This document shows positions 10,001-22,740 of a stretch of DNA of 64,000 bases, one piece after another (within the stretch, counting starts at the first letter, position 1; each line of letters begins with the position of its first letter). Below the pieces are notes generated by a model that was given only the letters and a program-made list of their open reading frames with translations, was not told the origin of the DNA and searched no databases. This DNA comes from Lethocerus indicus (Eukaryota; Arthropoda; Insecta; Hemiptera; Belostomatidae). Location: NCBI GenBank assembly GCA_019843655.1, contig JACDQD010000008.1, positions 11,070,442 through 11,134,441 on the forward strand, in the 5' to 3' direction. A program made the translations under genes and the position numbers.

Positions 10001-13000
10001 TATGCAAATTATGTTTTGCGAACGCCTAGTAATGGATATAGTCGAAGTCGCGGTTAAACAATTTGTCTCACTTTAATGGACTATCTGAGTGAAATAATTT
10101 TGAGTAATATCCGACTCATCAGTCGCAGTCTGTGTCCGCGGGCTTATTTCACCCGGGGACGGCACAAAAGCCCGTCTAATAACGACCGGCCCCCGGGTTT
10201 TCAAAGCGGAAACTGTCTGGGGGGAAAGGTGTCCGCTCTCGAAACAATGGGACGGATTTCCACGTCTGTACGGTTGTAATCTTTGGAGGTATTGTGATGT
10301 ATATTTGAAATTTATGAGAGTGTTCTCTAGTGAGAAGGGGACCGGTACCGGATTGGATTCTCCGCTGCGGGTTGGACAATTTTCAAATTCCTGACCAGTA
10401 TAACAGTATCAACAACAACCTTACTATATTTTTATATTGCCGGTGAAAAGCCGAAACAGTTCTTGCATACAACGAAATAGTCTGGAGAATTTATTTTTAA
10501 TACGATTCCGTTCGGCGTATCCTAGGCTTCTGTCAAGTGTCCGAAGACCGAAGGGTATTGGGATAAACCGGAATCCAAAGACAAAAGTAGTGTTTTAATT
10601 TAAAATTTCGCGTCTAAAATTGCTGAGCCTAACCAGGTTGCGAAGCTCCCATTATTTGTTTAGTCTTAGAACTATAAATAATAGTTTACTCGGCCTGCGA
10701 AGCCGCCCTACTAGAGCGAACCGCGGTAACCTTAGGGCCCGTTCGGTTTTAAGTACCAGTGCTGCAGGGACAGACTATTTTATGCGACAGAATGAAAAGT
10801 AAAGTACTCCCGTCGAATGGTTTTCCCACTTTCCCGTCTTTCCCCTCTCCAGAGTGACTCTGTACGGGGACATTGAGACTCTAAATGGCGGGTGACAGGC
10901 GTGTTTTACCGCCCCGGGGCCTAAAGCTCCGCGCCTCCGACGTTTCACGGACCTCCTCAATACCGAAGGGAATTCTTCGTGCGAATATTCTGCTGTCTCA
11001 TTATTCCAAGCTATAACAAAATTATATGTGTACGCAGGTTCTGTAAGAATTCTAGAATTTACTGTTTTGTAAAAATAGTACAGATCTGCAATATTCTTCT
11101 ACCGTTTTATAAAGTATTTCACTAAATAATAGTATGATATACATTATATTACTAGCTGAAGTGCTCGGCCATGCTCGGGGAGTTCACATCAATGAGAAAG
11201 TAGAATTGTAATTAAAGATATGTTTATTACAGTACTTATTACAGTAGAGGTGACTGCCGGTCTTTTCATACCACTAGATTTTTAAGAGTAGAGAGATTCA
11301 TTATCTATATATTAAGCAACAATTCTAAGCATAATAAAATATGTGCAATTGCAATATGTCTGCGATTCTGAGGTTTGAACCTTAGATATTTAATACAATT
11401 TACCGACTTAGCAAGACGTTCGGATAATTTATATTTGAGCATTTTTTTATATTATTATACGCGTTGCTTTAATTTTTATTTTACGTTTTTAATCATCACC
11501 TCCTTCTTTGTGGACACTCCATAATGGGAAACTACAATTACGATCCGGGCCCGGCGCTAAGCCGCAGAGAACAGTTAAAGCCGGCGTTTACATAAATTAG
11601 GCCGATCCTATTAGCACTAACATCTGTAGCCCCAGAGCTAATTACACTATCGTCAACAGACGAGCGGCATTAATCATAATATCAGAGCGCAGTTGGTCGA
11701 ATCACACAGACCATCGATTGATGAGCTTATGCTTTCCTGAACGCGTCTTGTACATCTTCGGTTAGGTAGGATTTTCTGTTCAAGAATTTTCCAAGGGAAA
11801 GAGTTTTGCAACGGATTTATGACGTAAGGACCTGAAAGCTAAAATTTATTATACAAATCTCTCTGAATGTTTAACGCGAGAAAGACAGCAACATTTTAAG
11901 CTAATGGATTCTTGCATTAAGAAATCCGGTCGGGGTCTTCACATTATCCTTCTGTAACGATTACAGCTAAATGTGCGAAGGTAATATTGAGGCGTTCAGT
12001 TTTCCTGCACTCTACTATTTTATAGCAGTTCTTAATAACTGAAATAGCCTGTCAACTGTGATACTGCAGACAGAAAATCGAACATGTAACAATGTTTTGA
12101 AACCTCGCGGTATCGAGTACCTTATTCTAATTATATTTGTATTGCGTAAACCGAAATAGAAAAAGCGAGGGTAAAGGAGTCCATTAATATTAAAAGCGCT
12201 GTCCTCAATTTTGGCGTAGCAAACTAGGACTCGGTCCACTCGGCAAAGGGAAATTCAAACCCTCCGTCTAATACCACCCCCATCAAACGGCGGTAGAAGA
12301 GCTTAGGCCGACCTCAGAAGGAATCAATCCGTTTTCCTTTTTTTTTAAACTGTATAAATTAAAATTTTAATTCGCCGAGCGGTAGTTTCTGAGAATATTC
12401 ATGTGTAGAGGACCACAAAATGCGGGGATGAATAGGGGGACTGCAATTTAGGGGTTAGGATCGCTTCAAAAGAATAAAATATGGCCGGCAAAGTCCTCGA
12501 CAGTCTTAAAAGGCCCTGAATATTTAAGCAGCCGGAGCCGGGAGTGGCTGGGGCCGACATTAATTCATCGCCCCCTACACTAGGGGACACCGATTTCCCG
12601 GTTAGTGTAATCCAATGCAAAACTGAGGCGTCTCCATCGCCTACCCGACCCGGCAGCCCTGTCATCGGCCGGACCCGCTTACACTTAGTTGGTGCAAATT
12701 AAGTTGTTCAAACACCCGTGAAATTCCCTGTGAACTCTTAACCGTTGGCGGAGCTTATACAAGGTGTGCGTACGTACGTGCGCCCCTTCGTTTGTGAACT
12801 CGGACCGGGTACTGAATTGAAAAAATAACGAGCACGGGGGGTATGCAGAATGGGAGGTGTGGGCTCGAAGTAGTGTTTTGAAGACTTAATAATGTCCGGG
12901 TCCCGGGTCATTATTACTCCGGCTTAATTATGCGGTCGGTGCCGGTAAACGAACATGCGCTGTCAAACCCAGAAAGTTGGCAACGACAGCAAGCGAAAAT

Positions 13001-15755
13001 GAAATAACAATGAGACCGATATGCTATATTTACAGTATTTGTAATTTTCCGTAATGTATAAATAGCGAATAATTATGTTCTTAAATTATAGCAAACAATT
13101 TGTTTTTACAACGCTTGTAAAATCGCGACCGAAGCGGTGGCCGGAGCCCGATCCCCTTTAGCTCCACCGGCAATCTACACTTCAACTCCCGGCCTAAGTA
13201 GTCATTAAACATCCACCCGAGAGGCTCCTCCGAATTTAATTTTTAGCGTAAGGTTTTTTTCACTTTTTCTTCGAGCGGCAATGACACCCTCGAGCCCCAA
13301 TTTTAATATTCCCGAACTCGAATATGATTTAAAACTGCTCGCTCACACACTCTGCCGAACGCCGAGTCAGCGAGATCATCGACGTCGAGTGTGTTATTCA
13401 CGGAGGATTCTGTCGCCTTCAGTCGGGTAATGCATAATAAAAGGAATATTTTACTTGGAAGTAATTTTCACGCTGTTAAATTTCATTGTGTAGGCTGTGA
13501 TTATATGGTCGGAACATATTATAATATTTGTGATGAAATCGGTGTAATTTTATGAATTTATCAGCCTTCCTGGAACTTATCATTTAGTATTTAATTATTT
13601 AGGGAAGACATAATATTAATAATACATTTTTTTTACATGTAATTTAAGAAAATACATCCTCCTAGGAATTAAAGATATTTTCATCGGCATTAGAGGATAT
13701 TTTATAGTCCGATAATGTACGGGACAGGGAACTTGACCCGTAGCGAGAATTTAATCGCGCATTATTGCAAAGTTCAAATCCCATTAGTGCACCATTTGTT
13801 ATGGGAGTTGGTACCGAACGCCAACCTTTTAGCGGGGCGCCGCCAGCGCCCGTTTTTTCCCCCTTCATCGCCAAACAATATTACTATGCCGGCGGTCCTA
13901 ATACTTTTACACGCCTCATCGGTTTTAGGGCCGACGAAGGTAAGCCAACTCATCCTCCGGACCCAATAAACCTTCCGGGATATTGTTTCCAGCCCCCCCA
14001 TTATAAAAATTAGAGGGGGCGCTGTACCCGCGCGATTAGGTGTAATACTGCGATAAGAACAGATTTCTATATGCAGTCAAAATCGGTCCAAGAACCTGAT
14101 TGACGAGACGAGATATCCTCTAACTAAACATGAATTATGAAACTTTGAGACTATCTGAGTTGGAGGAAATTAAATAAGATACTGGCATGTTCCAAAATTG
14201 TCGAAAAATAAACTTATTCCAATTTCAACATTCACTGAGATTTTTTTGAATTTTTTTTGTGAATTGTGAACACAAAGAATTACCATACTTCCACAGGAGT
14301 AAAATCTATTGGTCCAGATTATCTGAACTCTAGCAGCATCAAATTCTGCCGTCTAAAATGGTAACCAATAAAGCAGATTATTTTACACTTTATTAACTCA
14401 AAACACGTTCAAAGATTGAAATGGATCTGCCAGGATGAGCCTGCGAAACTCGTTAAGCAGTTATGTCGTTTCATAATTCCAAGACACTGGCGTTACAATG
14501 GGAAATTAATAACTGGAAAAATGAGATAGGGGGCATAATCGAATTTTGTTTTCCTGAGAGAGCTACGTTACCGCTTATAATCCAATCTCATACCATTAAC
14601 GGGTAAGGCACCCGGGGACAGGGGCTGCGGGGAAACTTTCTTCCTGAATTTAATCCGTGTTTGCACAATAAGCCTTTTATGTCTCCAGAGGTGTTTCTTA
14701 ATACTAAAAATATAATAACTCTATTAATGACATTTATTGACTCGTTATAACTGACATATTTATTTATTTAAAAAATACAATGGCGTACGGGATGGCGGTC
14801 TCCGGTGTACTACTTGGCATGAGGCTCGTTCTCTGAAGACGAACTCGTCCAATGTATCATTTTCTTTCAGAAGACAGGTTATCAGTTTCAAGCTATAATA
14901 ATGCAGGTGATTCGCAAATGGCAGTAAAAATAAGTAAAATATGAATGTGCGCGTGTGTCTGCTAAGTGAAAAATGTAAAACAAATTGGCATTAATTTAAA
15001 TAAGTTTAAATAATTTTTGTTCATCCAAAAAGGAAATCCTATTTTAGGTATATTTGTTCAGGAACACTCCTGAAAATAAAAACTGGAACAAACAAATTCA
15101 CACGCGGGAAATGCATCTGCCTATCTTTATCCTACAGGACTATTGAATCCCAAATTCACATCCGGTCTTTCATTTTGGAAAGGCTACTTGAAACGGTACT
15201 TCGTTGGGCTTTAATTTCATGCTCATCGAGTCGGGGTTCGATATTTTTCTTTCGTTTTTTTTTATGTAAGCCAGGGTTGTATAAGGGTATCCAATATAGG
15301 GGAATTGGATTAGGTGAATACGGGAGGTAATAAAGAGGTGAAGTGAATGCTAAGGACCGCCCGCCTCCGTCGTACAACCCTTAAGAGAGAGGACCTCGGG
15401 TTCAACTGTGTGTACCGGAGGGAGCCGGCCGAGAATAACTTCTCTCCTGCGGTAAAAGCCGGCCATCCCCCGAACTCAGCGAAACTCGAGTTTAAAAGCA
15501 TAAATGGGATTAAAACCTGCGCCATTTAAACTGCGCTGTTAACTCCTTGTAGCGACTTAAAAGTACAAAATTCGGCCCTGACTTAAAAAACTTGGACCAG
15601 AGCGAAGTTCTTTTCTTGATGAAGGATCCTCTCTCCCTTATCCCTGTCAAAGGATTATGAAACAATTATTATCAAGTAGTTCTTTCGAAAATCGTTCATG
15701 ACTACGACACATCTATCCTATTGTGGGTCTTTAATTAATGCAACGACGTAATAAT
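10001..15755. other. Intergenic region, no gene seen
   Basis: No ORF here exceeds 100 codons or shows protein-like features on either strand. AT-rich DNA alternates with short GC-rich patches (about 10.1-10.3, 12.5-12.7, 13.1-13.4 and 13.8-14.0 kb), several of which contain TAATTA-type homeodomain-like cores in GC-rich context. I see no repeats, tRNA or transposon coding remains. Confidence 0.5.
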
Positions 15756-15804
15756 AATGCAATAAAATTGCATTTATCCGTAAATTGGCAATAATGCCAA
15801 TTTA
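15756..15804. other. Two adjacent perfect inverted repeats
   Basis: AATGCAAT at 15756-15763 pairs with ATTGCATT at 15767-15774 (3-nt loop). Six bases later TAAATTGGCA at 15781-15790 pairs with TGCCAATTTA at 15795-15804 (4-nt loop). Both arms are perfect. The first contains ATGCAAT, similar to POU or C/EBP half sites. Confidence 0.8.
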
Positions 15805-18800
15805 TTGTCCCAAATATATAAACGTTTTTTCCGTGTACATCGGCTTGGTTGCCACACTGGAAATATTAACTATAATAAAAACTTTCCTAAAAATGTATTT
15901 GTAAATATAATATTGTGCATATTCTGGCTGACAAGCAAGCCTTTCTACTTGTTTTTCTTGAGGGTTTAAAGAAATGAATTTTGACATATTTAAATATATC
16001 GAATATTGTTTTTAAATATATGAAAATGTGCCAGATTTTATTTAAATCCACTATATTATTAGTGGAATAGCTATGACACAATCGCGAGAGTGATGAGTGC
16101 GAGTGATGTGACCTTCCCTCCAGGGTCGCCAATTATGCGGTGAAAAACTGATTAGTGGAATATATATATGAAAAGAGAGCAACTAAATTAAATTAACTCG
16201 GAGCGTTTAGAGGGCTAATGCCTCCGGTATCTGGGACTTGCGGTAGTGTAATTGAGCCGGTGAGATATTGGAGTCATAATAAAGTGGTTTGCCTTTGGTT
16301 GGGGCAATTAGGGGGAGTGGCGGAAAGACGTGCGGCCTCGGACGGACCCCGGATCCCGCCGCCCCCCGTCCCAACTCAATCCGAACACAATCCCACTCGT
16401 TTAATGGAAAACCGACGGAACAACTTTCCCCACTTAACCGAACGCTCTTTTCACTGCCGGTTATGTGTCTAGGAAATACCGTTTTAAAAGTTTCTTAACT
16501 AGTTTTCCCCACCCTCCTCCCCTAGGGCCCACCCGGAGTCCCCTAGGAGCAATTTTATATGCAATCCTCTTCCAAAACCGGAAACTTTGTTTCACAAGAT
16601 TATTTAACAACCACCATTTATCAATCAGAAAAGGCGACGATTAATTGAAAAGAACTGTGAAAGGATAAATGTATTGAAAATTTGTCCGTTCTTTTAATTT
16701 AATTTTTAATTTTCGAGAATCCGGTCGAGGATGCACGTTACCGGAATATGTTCCACTAGATTTGTTCTAAAATTTTAACAGTTATATATATGCAATCGCA
16801 AATTCTATACACGTATAATAAATATTTTTCTGTCCATTTTCTGTCTTGTTGCATCATAGAATTTCTTTAATGCGGTCAGACCCTGACTACAGTGAAGCCC
16901 TCCTACGTGTCGGCTGTCGATTAAGGGTCATCAGTGTTGCGAATCCGTTCTGGCATCTGACGAAGCGGGCCAGCAGTCAACGGACGACTCGTGTTTAAAA
17001 AATAATTAAATACGAAACAGAATTACAATGAAAAAATCATTTTCCCCGACCCCGGTGAAATTTTGGCCGTAATCAATCATCCGATATTTATTGAAGGCTT
17101 CACTACAGGATGCTACCCCATCAGCAGGAGATTCCGCGCTAAAATATATCAAATTAAAATCCTAAGTTAAAATTTGCCCGTTCTAATTTGAAATTCGGAA
17201 TGTTACTAACCATGACGGGAAAGGACATGCCAGAGCAAAAATCGGATGAAGCATATCTATAAACATAGAAAGCCCTGCGAGCTGAAACGTGTAAATTTAT
17301 TATGTATTATAATGTACGTCAGTATAAAATACCGACAAATTGCAACTAGTACTTAAAAAAATTAGTTTACACCCAATTGTGTCCAATGACCGGACCAATA
17401 TTAATTTATAAAATCATTTTTACTTCGATTATAAGACAATTATGGATAACCGAAGGTATCTAACACATTCAATCTAACTGTTGAGAGCCGGAACGGGCAT
17501 ATCCAATTTTGATAAGGTGTCCGAATTTCAGACGTTCAATCCGCCGTCTCTCGGATTTGGAGGACAATTTTCCGAATTTGTTTGTATTCGACCGATGGGA
17601 AATCAAGATGCAATATTTCGGGTCATCGGATTCATTTGAAAGGGGGTAAAAATGGGAGCGGGGAAGCATTATGGGTGGGCCCACTCGACCGTCGGCTCTT
17701 ATCCGTCCCCGACCCGAGGGATTCAATGGGCTATTGATTCCACCCTCCGCGTTCAATTTATTTAAATTGCCAGTCACTTCGAGTTTTCAACCCGACCACG
17801 GTTTCAATCCACAGTTTTTTACGGCCGGAATCATTCAACGGGATGAGGGCCCCAAAGCGATACTCGCAGGTTCGGGAACTTCACTCGTACCAATGTCTCT
17901 CTCTTTATCTCTCTCTACTCACCCGTTTGGTTCTAAGCAGGGCCCTTTTTCAGTGTTTTCAGAAAAAGAGTGAACATTTTTCCGAAAACACCTTCGGGAT
18001 TAGCTCTAAGTAAGCCGGAGATACCGTGGAGTAATAAAAAAATAAATCACTTACAGTTTTATTATATCTTCTGTATCCGCTCGCTTTTAACATTTAGTGC
18101 TTGTAGCATTCCACCGATAAGATTTCGGAACACACGAACTAAATATAAACCCTTCAGCGCAGTCGTTGTTAACTGAAAATCTGAAATCATTAGTCGCCCG
18201 AAAGACTGAATTCTTATCACTATAGATACCGCATCTTCGTACTGAGGCTCATACTCTTCCGCTGAAATTGGAATTAGCTGGATGGCAGACTCACTAAAAT
18301 AAAGTGACAAATCTCGGCCACTTACATCCGAAATTGTTCCCGTCCCGCCAAATAGATGGAGGTGATTTGGGACGGATTATTCCGGTAGATATGATGGTGG
18401 TAATGCGGGGTATTTTGTCGCCTTGGAGCCGGCTGTGCGCGCGCGCCATTCTTCTGCTTTGTAGTTTCCGTTCACCGATTGTTTCCTGGCGGTCCCCGTC
18501 GCCCCGATTGGTTTGGCCGCGGTATAAACCGTTCCAATTTGTTCTGTAAATTGCGTCCGGGAATTGCGGCGGGGGGTGAGAGGGAAGGGCGTCGAATCGA
18601 TGAATGAAACAACGCGGCCTCAGCCTCGGTTTTTGTTCCCGGCTAGGAATTCCAGTCGCCGTTTTAATTGCTGCGGTTCTGCCGTCCAATTAACATCAAC
18701 CCCTCATAAGTTTTTCCCCCCCATCCGATTACACTTGCCCCGAGTTGTGAGTCGGCCCGTACGAGAATACACAGCGCATATCTACTCGCCCTGCAAACAC

Positions 18801-19707
18801 TTCGCATTGTGGAATTAATGCTCCCTCTCTCCCGTCCGACTCCCAATCGGACTTTCATCCGTTTTGCGCCCTGAAAGAGGCCGTTCCACGAATATGATTC
18901 CCTTTGATGTAGAAGTGGAGGCGGCTAAAACGCTTTTTAATGAGGGAATACGAAGGGTGGACAAAGTGTATTGAAAATCAAGGAGATTATATCGAAAAAT
19001 TGTGTATTTCGTTTTTCCCGAAAGTGGGTTAAAATAAATTCTACAGCCAGAGTGCGGATACATTTTTACCCTTATATCAGTTTTTTTCGTCGACGTAACT
19101 AAATGTTCTGAGACTATATTGTTATTATTACGTTCTTCACTGTAAATCCCAATGAAGATTGTAATATGCAATTGAGTGAGAACTAATTTCCGCCCCCATA
19201 TAGTATTAAATCGGTTAACCGATTGCAAAACGCTTGTAGGATAGATGTCGCTCGGTGGGAAAACAGGTCCGGATTAACCGCTGTGTGATAATTTGGGCAC
19301 GTTTAATCCGTATTACCGCTCAGAAGTGAGGACGGCCTCAATTCGGGACCAATTGCCCGCATTTATAATAAAGGCTTCCTCCAATAGGCGGCACAGCCCC
19401 TCTGTTCATTTGTCCGATTGAACTCGACCGGCTCCCTCCACCGGAATGGGGCAGTTTGCTCAATATTAATCACAGTTTGCACTCGCTTTAATGTATTGCA
19501 ATACCGTGTAATTTATTGGCACAGAGCAAGTTCATATTATAGGCATGAATTCAGATGATAAGCACAATTATTACCCCGGTTTAATTACGATTATTAATTA
19601 TACCTTCTAAACCACTTTATACCATGTTTGAGAAGTGCTCAGGTGAAACTGAGTAGAACGATTATTTAATAGTTTAGAATACCTGTTTTTGGTCTGTGAG
19701 GGGTTGG
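15805..19707. other. Intergenic region, no gene seen
   Basis: Mixed AT-rich DNA with GC-rich patches at about 16.2-16.55, 17.7-17.95 and 18.35-18.85 kb. The ORFs inside those patches (up to 137 codons) lack recognisable motifs and overlap one another on both strands, as expected for stop-poor GC-rich sequence. No RNA gene or transposon remnant was recognised. Confidence 0.5.
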
Positions 19708-19895
19708 AATACCGTAGATTTTGTGTGTTTCTGTCTCCTCTCGCTGGTTTGGTCTTTTGCTTGACCGGATTCTGTTGCTCGCCATCTTCAGTAGCGGTGT
19801 TAGTCACTTTGGCACTTTCGATGTTTTTTGGGCATCCTCACTGCACTGTCACTGTTGTTGTTGTCTGTTTGTCGTGTGTATATATGTTTGTGGTA
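19708..19895 (+). repeat. Interspersed repeat family R1, copy 1
   Basis: A 190-base T/G-rich unit. It matches, over nearly its whole length, the reverse complement of 63370-63562, and its core matches 62661-62716 and in part 55454-55494. The shared core runs from GGTCTTTTGCTAGACCGG through CATCTTCAGTAGCGGTG to TTAGTCACTTTGG; in this copy GACCGGTTTCGG has mutated to GACCGGATTCTG. There is no shared ORF. It is probably a non-autonomous transposable element or part of one; the class is unknown. Confidence 0.8.
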
Positions 19896-19999
19896 TGTAC
19901 AGACACAAACGATTAAAATCTATGAAAAATACTTGTCCTATAAACGAAGGTTGAAAAATCGAAAATTTTTAAAAATGTTCCCCGACTCAAGTAAAGTTC

Positions 20000-20063
20000 G
20001 TTGGGTGCATTAACACCGCGACGCAAGAGCCCCCCAGAGGGTGTCGTGGGGATGCACTTCAAC
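20000..20063 (+). other. Stable nested hairpin of unknown function
   Basis: Outer pairs are GTTG (20000-20003) with CAAC (20060-20063) and GTGCAT (20005-20010) with ATGCAC (20052-20057). An inner 9-bp stem pairs CCGCGACGC (20016-20024) with GTGTCGTGG (20041-20049) using G-U wobbles. The loop is C-rich. It lies about 100 bases after repeat R1 copy 1. It could be a structured RNA, part of a transposable element, or chance. Confidence 0.55.
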
Positions 20064-22712
20064 TAAATTTCGACATAGTAATGATTGGAACAATTTGTTT
20101 GAAAAATTATTTTAATTAAATTTCACGGTGGACTGAAGAAATTGAACAAAAGTAGCAAAAGTATTTTGAAATAAATTAGTATTAATTACCTCATTTCCTT
20201 GTAAATTTTTCAATATTGTTCCATGTTTTGTTCAATAACAAAATAAGTTGTTATTGAAAACGTCTAAAACATAATCGCTATTAAAATCTACAAAAACCTT
20301 TATATAGGCTTGAAAATGTTAAAGAGGCTCATACTATTAATAGTAGTAGGAGTAACAGAAGTAGAAACGGAGCGATTTCGTGTTAGGGAAAGATTCAACG
20401 GTCGAATTGAAATTATAACGAGCCTCCCCCGGCAAGCTACCCCACAATTCGGGCCGTTTATGGCGGCATTAATTGCCTCATTATGATCAAATTTGGAGCC
20501 CTTCTCAAAGAGGCCCTCCCCCGCCGACTATGTCCATCATTTTGCTATTAATTAAAGCCTTGCCGTTGACCCTCCTGCCCCTCCTCTCAGTAGGAACTTA
20601 ATTCAGTTTCGATCACTACCCGAGGCATCTCCACGGTTTAGTTCGCTTGCAATCATCAAAAGGAAACACGAATTCATCCCGTATTATCTTCCAGATGTTG
20701 TATGCAAATCATTCTGAGTGCTTGACGAGATAAATTTTAAGTTTAAAAAAAGCGGTCCCCCCCGTCCCGATAATGGATAATACAGCTTGTTATACCGCCG
20801 TTTATCTCTCGTAGCTCACGATATGCGTGAATATGGAAAATATTAATCACCTTGGGCCACCACGACGCGGATATTCCGGGACGTAAAAGTAGGCACTGAA
20901 GTTGAAAAGTTTCGGTTGTAAAAAATCTTGAGTGTTCCAATTTTCGCGTCGCAAACAGCCAAATTCAATCGCCCCGAAAATTGCAACCAGGAGAGGCAAG
21001 AGCACATCGAAATTTAATTTATCCTCTTTGAGATTGATTTCAGGGCCCGTTAACAACGGTTAATATTAATAACCAACATATAAATTGACGAGCGCAGTGT
21101 AATACGGTTTTGGTCTCGGCGGAATTCCAATTAAGCATGGGTAGACGCTTTAAAGGCGGGGCTTACGGGCAGAATGAGAATCATACGCAAGGGATTCAAA
21201 CTATTTGAAGCGGTATTGGGCAAGAAACGATGAAGGTTGGCCCTGTTCTGAAACCGTGCCACTCAACAACGTAACCAACACATCCGGGCCCTCTCCTAAA
21301 CATGTATCTATTGCACTCTATGATTTCCCCGAATAGTAAAATAATTTATTCAGTTAATTAACTCCTAGTCGAAATTTCGGATAGATTTCTTCAGTCTTCT
21401 CGTTAGGAAGTATAACTTCAGCTGATCAGGCAAACTCCAAGTCAATCTTCTAAGCTATTTATGGGAGGATATTATAGGGGAGGTTATAATGGAGGATATT
21501 ACAATTGAACGCTCTGTTTTACTTATTAATGAATTATTCGTATTTGGACGAATAAGATCATAATTTAAAGAAATTTGTAGGTGGTAATAAGACGGCGTAA
21601 TAATTTATTATGTCGACTGATTTTAAGTAAAATAAAAAAATATAAATACCAATAAATCAGTATAGGAAATATAGAATTCGTTTGTTCTGGATAGTGTGAC
21701 TTAGAATGTGCTAGAATGGGGCCTGTCGTGGACGCATTTGCCTTTCCGGTGGGTTTAAAATTTTGGGCGAGGCAAATTAAGACTGAAAGGCCCCGTGCAT
21801 TAATCGAATCTAATTTCGAGAATTCTGAAAGCGCGAAACGAATTGTGATCCACTAACCGCCGGACGATTGGGCCTCGGAATTGTGGGACATATTTGTGAC
21901 CACCGAACTGTACTCTTTGTCGGCCATTCCCTCTAATTGAGTCGCCGCCGTGTTTGTTATTCGGCTTTCGGATTAGCCCTAAACGTCCGGTTCCGGCTTT
22001 GATCCGGCCGCGGCCGTATTCGGTTTGGAATTTCGATTGAAAATATGGAATATTGCACAGAGCGTATTGCGTTAATACAATAGATAAGAATAGTCTATTG
22101 TGATTTTCGGATACGGAGTTTATTTTATATTTTCGGAGGCTTAAGTTTAATCGGTGAAGTGGTATCCCAGCACCGAAAGTATTGGGTCGTAAATGATTCG
22201 GCAAATCGTTTTTGACTAATTCCTCCGTTGGGATGCAGCGCCGTAAAATTCGGCCGATTTTACCGCCGATAGATAATAAAAACTCCGGTGGGAGAGCCAG
22301 AATCGTCGTATTAGCGGAGACGATAACCCTTTTGCCTATCTTGGCCAACCCTTTCGACCTGCCGCCACGGCCAGCCCCTTGCCACACAATAAAAACAGAT
22401 TTACGGTCGTCGGGCGCCGATAATTTACTTCGGCCGGCAGGAAACTCGTCCGCACCTTTTATTGCTGGTCTGTAAACGTGTAAATCCTATCCTCAGGATA
22501 TATTCAACCTTACATTCGTCCAAAGACCTCCTGCGTGTTAACGGCACACACATACATCACAGTATGTGGACTAATATATTTTTAGGAATATTTTCCCCTT
22601 TTAACTCATCAGAAGAATTAAAATAATTTTTCACTACTTTTATATTATTCACAATGCACCTTATAACCTCATAAACAGTATCAATATTTTTGTAACATAA
22701 ACCATAGGTATA
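20064..22712. other. Intergenic region with one 195-codon anonymous ORF
   Basis: A GC-rich patch at 20.4-20.6 kb holds GGCATTAATTGCC, TTTATGG and TGATCAAA, which look like homeodomain, Caudal and TCF-type sites. A minus-strand ORF at 21800-22387 is the longest uninterrupted frame outside the known genes, but it has low protein character and no domain. I see no supported gene. Confidence 0.5.
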
Positions 22713-22740
22713 ATGAACCACTCCTATCTGAGTGGTTCAT
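22713..22740. other. Perfect 11-bp-arm hairpin
   Basis: ATGAACCACTC at 22713-22723 pairs with GAGTGGTTCAT at 22730-22740 around the loop CTATCT. It stands in AT-rich DNA without a following T-run that would suggest a Pol III terminator. The function is unknown. Confidence 0.8.

Noticed and set aside
21800..22387. 195-codon minus-strand ORF, the longest outside the known genes
   Set aside because: It has no domain, signal peptide, biased codon use or neighbouring exons. It lies across a GC-rich, stop-poor patch, and by rough reckoning one such ORF in 64 kb is only mildly unexpected.
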